Shown here: piece by piece, positions 60,983 through 64,000 of the stretch | Layout: every line of letters begins with the position of its first letter | How positions within the stretch are numbered: position 1 is the stretch's first letter | NCBI GenBank assembly: GCA_014379625.1 | Contig: JACMLJ010000033.1 | Span: 62,001-126,000 of the forward strand | DNA from: Ferruginibacter sp. | GTDB taxonomy: Bacteria > Bacteroidota > Bacteroidia > Chitinophagales > Chitinophagaceae | Direction: 5' to 3' | Length of the DNA: 64,000 nucleotides | Notes under the pieces: generated by a model | The model's input: the letters and a program-made list of their open reading frames with translations, nothing else | Told to the model about the DNA's origin: nothing | Databases searched by the model: none | Program-made: the position numbers and the translations under genes

Positions 60983-62641
60983 TTATGAAGTTGGATACCA
61001 TTTATGCCATAACGCATTATTGGTACCTCTCACAAAAACATCAATTCGGCCATTACCCCATGATACAGCTGACGGATCAGAAGTAAGCACCCCGCCTAAT
61101 GATTCCCAGCCGGACCAGCCATTGCTATACCATTTATGCCACAGCGCATTATCCGTGCCTCTCACAAAAACATCCAACCTGCCGGAAGCCCAGGAACTGG
61201 AACCCGCACCGGATGTTAACACGCCTCCCAATGATTCCCAGCCAGACCAACCCCCGCTGTACCACTTATGCCATAAAGCATTATTTGTTCCCCTGACAAA
61301 AACATCAATTCTCCCTGGCCCCCATGATACTGCATCGGGGTCGGATGTTAGTACACCCCCTAATGATTCCCAGCCTGACCAGCCCCCGCTATACCATTTG
61401 TGCCACAATGCATTGTCAGTACCTCTTACAAAAACATCTAATCTTCCGGAGGCCCAGGAACAAACACCCGCTCCTGAAGTAAGCACGCCACCTAAGGATT
61501 CCCAGCCCGACCAGCCCCCGTTAAACCATTTATGCCACAAAGCGTTATTAGTGCCTCTAACAAATACGTCAATTCTGCCCGGGCCCCAGGATACTGCTAC
61601 AGGATCTGAAGTTAAAACACCACCCAACGATTCCCAGCCTGACCATCCACCACTATACCATTTATGCCACAAGGCATTATCAGTACCTCGTACAAATACA
61701 TCAAGCCTTCCGGAAGCCCAGGAACAAACACCGGGACCTGAAGTAAGTACGCCGCCTAAGGATTCCCAACCAGACCACCTTGATCTTGCACCATATATTG
61801 ACTGAATACCGGCTCTGTCATCGGCTTCAAGGTTTCTGTGTGCACCGCCATAATAGGCATACATCAGCGCCCCGGAAATAGTAGAATGGGCTAATCCCAA
61901 TGCATGTCCAAATTCATGGGCTGCAACAGTTACCAGGTCGATACCCGTGACCGGCAGGTTTACAGACCAGGTTTCCGCTTCGTCAAAATGAGCGTCCCCT
62001 GCCAGGTCGCCGCCATTGGGTGGAGGATAAAATGCGTGTGCAAGTACCCCGCCCGGGCCATCAAAATTACTTCCATCGCCGTGATTGCCGCTAACAAAAC
62101 GAATTTTTATATGGGGATTGCTCGCAAATGGTATTTCAGTAAAATTAAGCGGTGTTACGGCGCTCCATAAACCCAGGGCCTGCGCTATCGCAGTTCTTAC
62201 CTGTGCCTGTGTAAGGTCGCTTGAGAAATTTTGAAAACCATAAGTTAATGAGTTGGTAGTCCATTTATTTCCCTGTGCAACAAATTCGGCGGTATCCGGA
62301 AAACCACAACGTGGTTTGGTCATCAATGCCCGGGTAGCTTCGTCTAATTGCCCCGAGACAGTTAATCCATTAAATTCCTGAAACTTCCTTAACGCCTCAG
62401 CGGTATTTTGATCAAACTGGCCCTTTGTTTGGGGGGCAGCCGGCAGGGCTGTTGTCATGCCATCCCCTGCAAACTCATTGGTTTGCCCTTCAAAATAACC
62501 AAACATAGCGAGATAGCTCTGCAGGCGTTCCACGTCTTCGCCACCGGATCCTTCAGCTAAATTAGCAGTTTGGGGTACATAATCTTTTGAAGCAGTTTCA
62601 TTTTCCACTTCCTGAATAGTCATGGTTTTTTTCTTTTTCAT
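60983..62641 (-). CDS. matrixin-family metalloprotease: peptidoglycan-binding-like prodomain, cysteine switch, zinc catalytic domain, six PLL-like propeller repeats
   Basis: PRCGFPD cysteine switch; HEFGHALGLAH zinc motif followed by GALMY Met-turn; 6 x 44 aa WSGWESLGGVLTS...DVFVRGT(D/N)NALWHKW. Confidence 0.9.
   Translation of the reverse strand: MKKKKTMTIQEVENETASKDYVPQTANLAEGSGGEDVERLQSYLAMFGYFEGQTNEFAGDGMTTALPAAPQTKGQFDQNTAEALRKFQEFNGLTVSGQLDEATRALMTKPRCGFPDTAEFVAQGNKWTTNSLTYGFQNFSSDLTQAQVRTAIAQALGLWSAVTPLNFTEIPFASNPHIKIRFVSGNHGDGSNFDGPGGVLAHAFYPPPNGGDLAGDAHFDEAETWSVNLPVTGIDLVTVAAHEFGHALGLAHSTISGALMYAYYGGAHRNLEADDRAGIQSIYGARSRWSGWESLGGVLTSGPGVCSWASGRLDVFVRGTDNALWHKWYSGGWSGWESLGGVLTSDPVAVSWGPGRIDVFVRGTNNALWHKWFNGGWSGWESLGGVLTSGAGVCSWASGRLDVFVRGTDNALWHKWYSGGWSGWESLGGVLTSDPDAVSWGPGRIDVFVRGTNNALWHKWYSGGWSGWESLGGVLTSGAGSSSWASGRLDVFVRGTDNALWHKWYSNGWSGWESLGGVLTSDPSAVSWGNGRIDVFVRGTNNALWHKWYPTS
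60986..61777 (-). repeat. Six tandem 132-bp coding repeats (44 aa), alternating A/B types (264-bp super-repeat x3)
   Basis: A units: SGxGxxSWASGRLDVFVRGTDN; B units: SDPxAVSWGxGRIDVFVRGTNN. Confidence 0.95.
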
Positions 62642-62682
62642 TATTATAATTTTAGCGTAATGATTATATTGTTTTGATTTAT

Positions 62683-63126
62683 TTAACCTGCATAAGTGAG
62701 GTGAAGTTTCCATGAACCGGGTAGTTCAATTGATGTTACCTGTTCCTTTGCTGTAGCGTTAGCAGTTTCACCCACGTTCATATTACCGGCGGGCATTTCA
62801 CCATCCCCTGATAATTGTTGGGCTGTAAAGGAACCTGTACTTTCTGTCATATCTCCGGCAGGCATTTCACCACCGCCCGGTGACGGCTGGTCAGTAAAAT
62901 TACCAGCTATGGCGGTCATCTCTCCCTGTGGCATTTCTCCACCGCCGGATGGCATTTCATCGCTAAAATTATCGGTAGCAGCAGTCATACTACCCGGTGG
63001 CATTTCTCCACCGCCTGTGGACATTTCGTCACTAAAATTTCCGGTAGTTTCAATCATGTTTCCGGGTGGCATTTCTCCACCACCTGATGGCATTTCGTTT
63101 TCTGAATTAATCATGTAATTGATCAT
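62683..63126 (-). CDS. 23-aa repeat protein (GGGEMPxGxM repeats), upstream partner of the metalloprotease
   Basis: Four full and one partial 23-aa repeats, E(M)PSGGGEMPPGNMTETTGNFSD-like; unique C-terminus VTSIELPGSWKLHLTYAG. Confidence 0.75.
   Translation of the reverse strand: MINYMINSENEMPSGGGEMPPGNMIETTGNFSDEMSTGGGEMPPGSMTAATDNFSDEMPSGGGEMPQGEMTAIAGNFTDQPSPGGGEMPAGDMTESTGSFTAQQLSGDGEMPAGNMNVGETANATAKEQVTSIELPGSWKLHLTYAG
62821..63096 (-). repeat. Tandem 69-bp coding repeats
   Basis: Four consecutive 23-codon units plus a partial fifth downstream. Confidence 0.9.
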
Positions 63127-63283
63127 AGTTTCTAAGTTTGATTTAAATAGAATAAATAATTATTTACGTGGAAAGTTTAATTGCAAACAATCAAAGGAGT
63201 TTGAAAATGAAAATTAATTAATTATAATATGAAATGCAAGCGTTAATTTTTATTAATAATTTTTTAATTTAATCAGCACATGT

Positions 63284-63530
63284 CCGGGCATTGCCTCATT
63301 TTCAAATTTTCTCATTTTCAAATTTGAAATCCAGGCCCTTCTTTTAGTTTTTAGCGCTCCTGTTAATTTAGTGCCGGGGCAAAAAAACTGGCAACAAGTT
63401 CTCACTTTTTTGATGCAGTGTTTCACTCCGGCATTGAGTCATTTTCAAATTTTCTCATTTTCACATTTGAAATTCAAGCTCTTCCTTTAGTTCTAATCGC
63501 TCCGTTTAATTTAGTATTTTGCCAAAATTT
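63284..63530. repeat. Two ~100-bp direct repeats (63284-63382, 63428-63530) with AT-rich CATTTTCAAATTTTCTCATTTTC core
   Basis: ccggcattg..tcattttcaaattttctcattttca.atttgaaat.ca.gc.cttc.tttagtt...gctcc.tttaatttagt, present twice. Confidence 0.85.
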
Positions 63531-63706
63531 TGATTGCGAAAAGCAGCGTGGTACAGTGCTTTTATGGCTGATCTTTTTACACAAAGGGATTTATGGGAGT
63601 AAATTTTTTACGCTCAGAAAGGCAGGATGGTGCAGGACGATTTATAAAAAAGACAAGAATAAATTTATGTTGTCATTTCGATTATGCTACATTAAAAAAC
63701 TGCTGT

Positions 63707-64000
63707 ATGAAGCTAAACTTATTAATTTTAAGGAGAATGCTTTCGATCTCCTTTTTACTCCTCCTATGCTACCCTCCCAAATTAAAAGCACAAAATTCTC
63801 CCTTATCTGTTAGTGGGAAAGTAACAGATGAAAATGGTAAAGGTCTTAACAGTGTTACCATACAGGTAAAAGGTACCAGTAATGCTACCAGTACTTCCGA
63901 AGACGGCACTTTTAGAATTACCGGGCTTACGGGTAAGGAAAGGCTGGTAATGAGTTATGTGGGCTACCAAATCCAGGAAATACCAGTGAATAACAGGGCT
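63707..64000 (+). CDS. 5' end of a TonB-dependent receptor (SusC/RagA-like) or other CarboxypepD_reg-like domain protein; truncated by window edge
   Basis: MKLNLLILRRMLSISFLLLLCYPPKLKAQNSPLSVSGKVTDENGKGLNSVTIQVKGTSNATSTSEDGTFRITGLTGKERLVMSYVGYQIQEIPVNNRA; open to window end. Confidence 0.8.
   Translation, partial: MKLNLLILRRMLSISFLLLLCYPPKLKAQNSPLSVSGKVTDENGKGLNSVTIQVKGTSNATSTSEDGTFRITGLTGKERLVMSYVGYQIQEIPVNNRA

Noticed and set aside
60986-61777. Regular repeat spacing resembling a CRISPR array
   Set aside because: The whole 132-bp unit is conserved and in frame, with no unique spacers; it is a protein repeat.
61020-61805. 261-aa plus-strand ORF with strong periodicity
   Set aside because: Antisense shadow of the six lectin repeats on the minus strand; periodic only because the coding strand is.
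62909-63118. Plus-strand ORF rich in Pro/Gly (GGISPPPDGISS repeats)
   Set aside because: Reverse complement of the 23-aa repeat gene; the minus-strand frame has better start, length and operon context.
1-64000. tRNA, rRNA, tmRNA genes, CRISPR arrays, prophage or intact transposase genes
   Set aside because: None were recognised on visual reading of both strands; tRNAscan-SE, Infernal and ISfinder would be needed to exclude them.

Overview
The window is about 64 kb of a Bacteroidetes chromosome, probably Chitinophagaceae-like judging by protein style and gene content. It is densely coding, with roughly 50 supportable CDS on both strands. Main contents in order: (1) 0.25-9.1 kb, a minus-strand biosynthetic operon of the flexirubin/aryl-polyene type: tyrosine ammonia-lyase-like gene, FabG, two ketosynthases, ACP, LpxL-like acyltransferase, hotdog dehydratase, thioesterase and methyltransferase. 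It probably continues past the left edge. (2) 10-32 kb, regulatory, surface-polysaccharide and housekeeping genes: SET-domain protein, GAF protein, glycosyltransferase/methyltransferase/flippase trio, Kir-type K+ channel, RluF, TPR histidine kinase, phosphoesterase, YceI, sigma factor, DUF5103 and others, plus a small SRP RNA on the minus strand at ~28.77-28.87 kb. (3) 32-45 kb, RNA methyltransferase, BamA-like protein, TruB, a MoxR/DUF58/DUF4350/DUF4129/SpoIIM/RDD membrane locus, and a DUF4190 gene followed by a frameshifted partial duplicate. (4) 44-57 kb, ProS, MiaA, CCA-adding enzyme, Lon, Lrp/AsnC and AhcY. (5) 57-64 kb, an orphan Hcp-like protein, an AAA ATPase, and an unusual pair: a short 23-aa-repeat protein upstream of a matrixin with an MMP-type cysteine switch and a six-unit PLL-like C-terminal propeller. 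The 5' end of a TonB-receptor/CarboxypepD_reg-like CDS, absent from the ORF track, reaches the right edge. The strongest leads are the MMP-like protease/repeat-protein pair, the pigment operon with a long hairpin in its largest internal gap, and a modular multi-hairpin repeat element at the left edge with a short relative at 10.1 kb. All family assignments come from motif recognition by eye; no database search was run.
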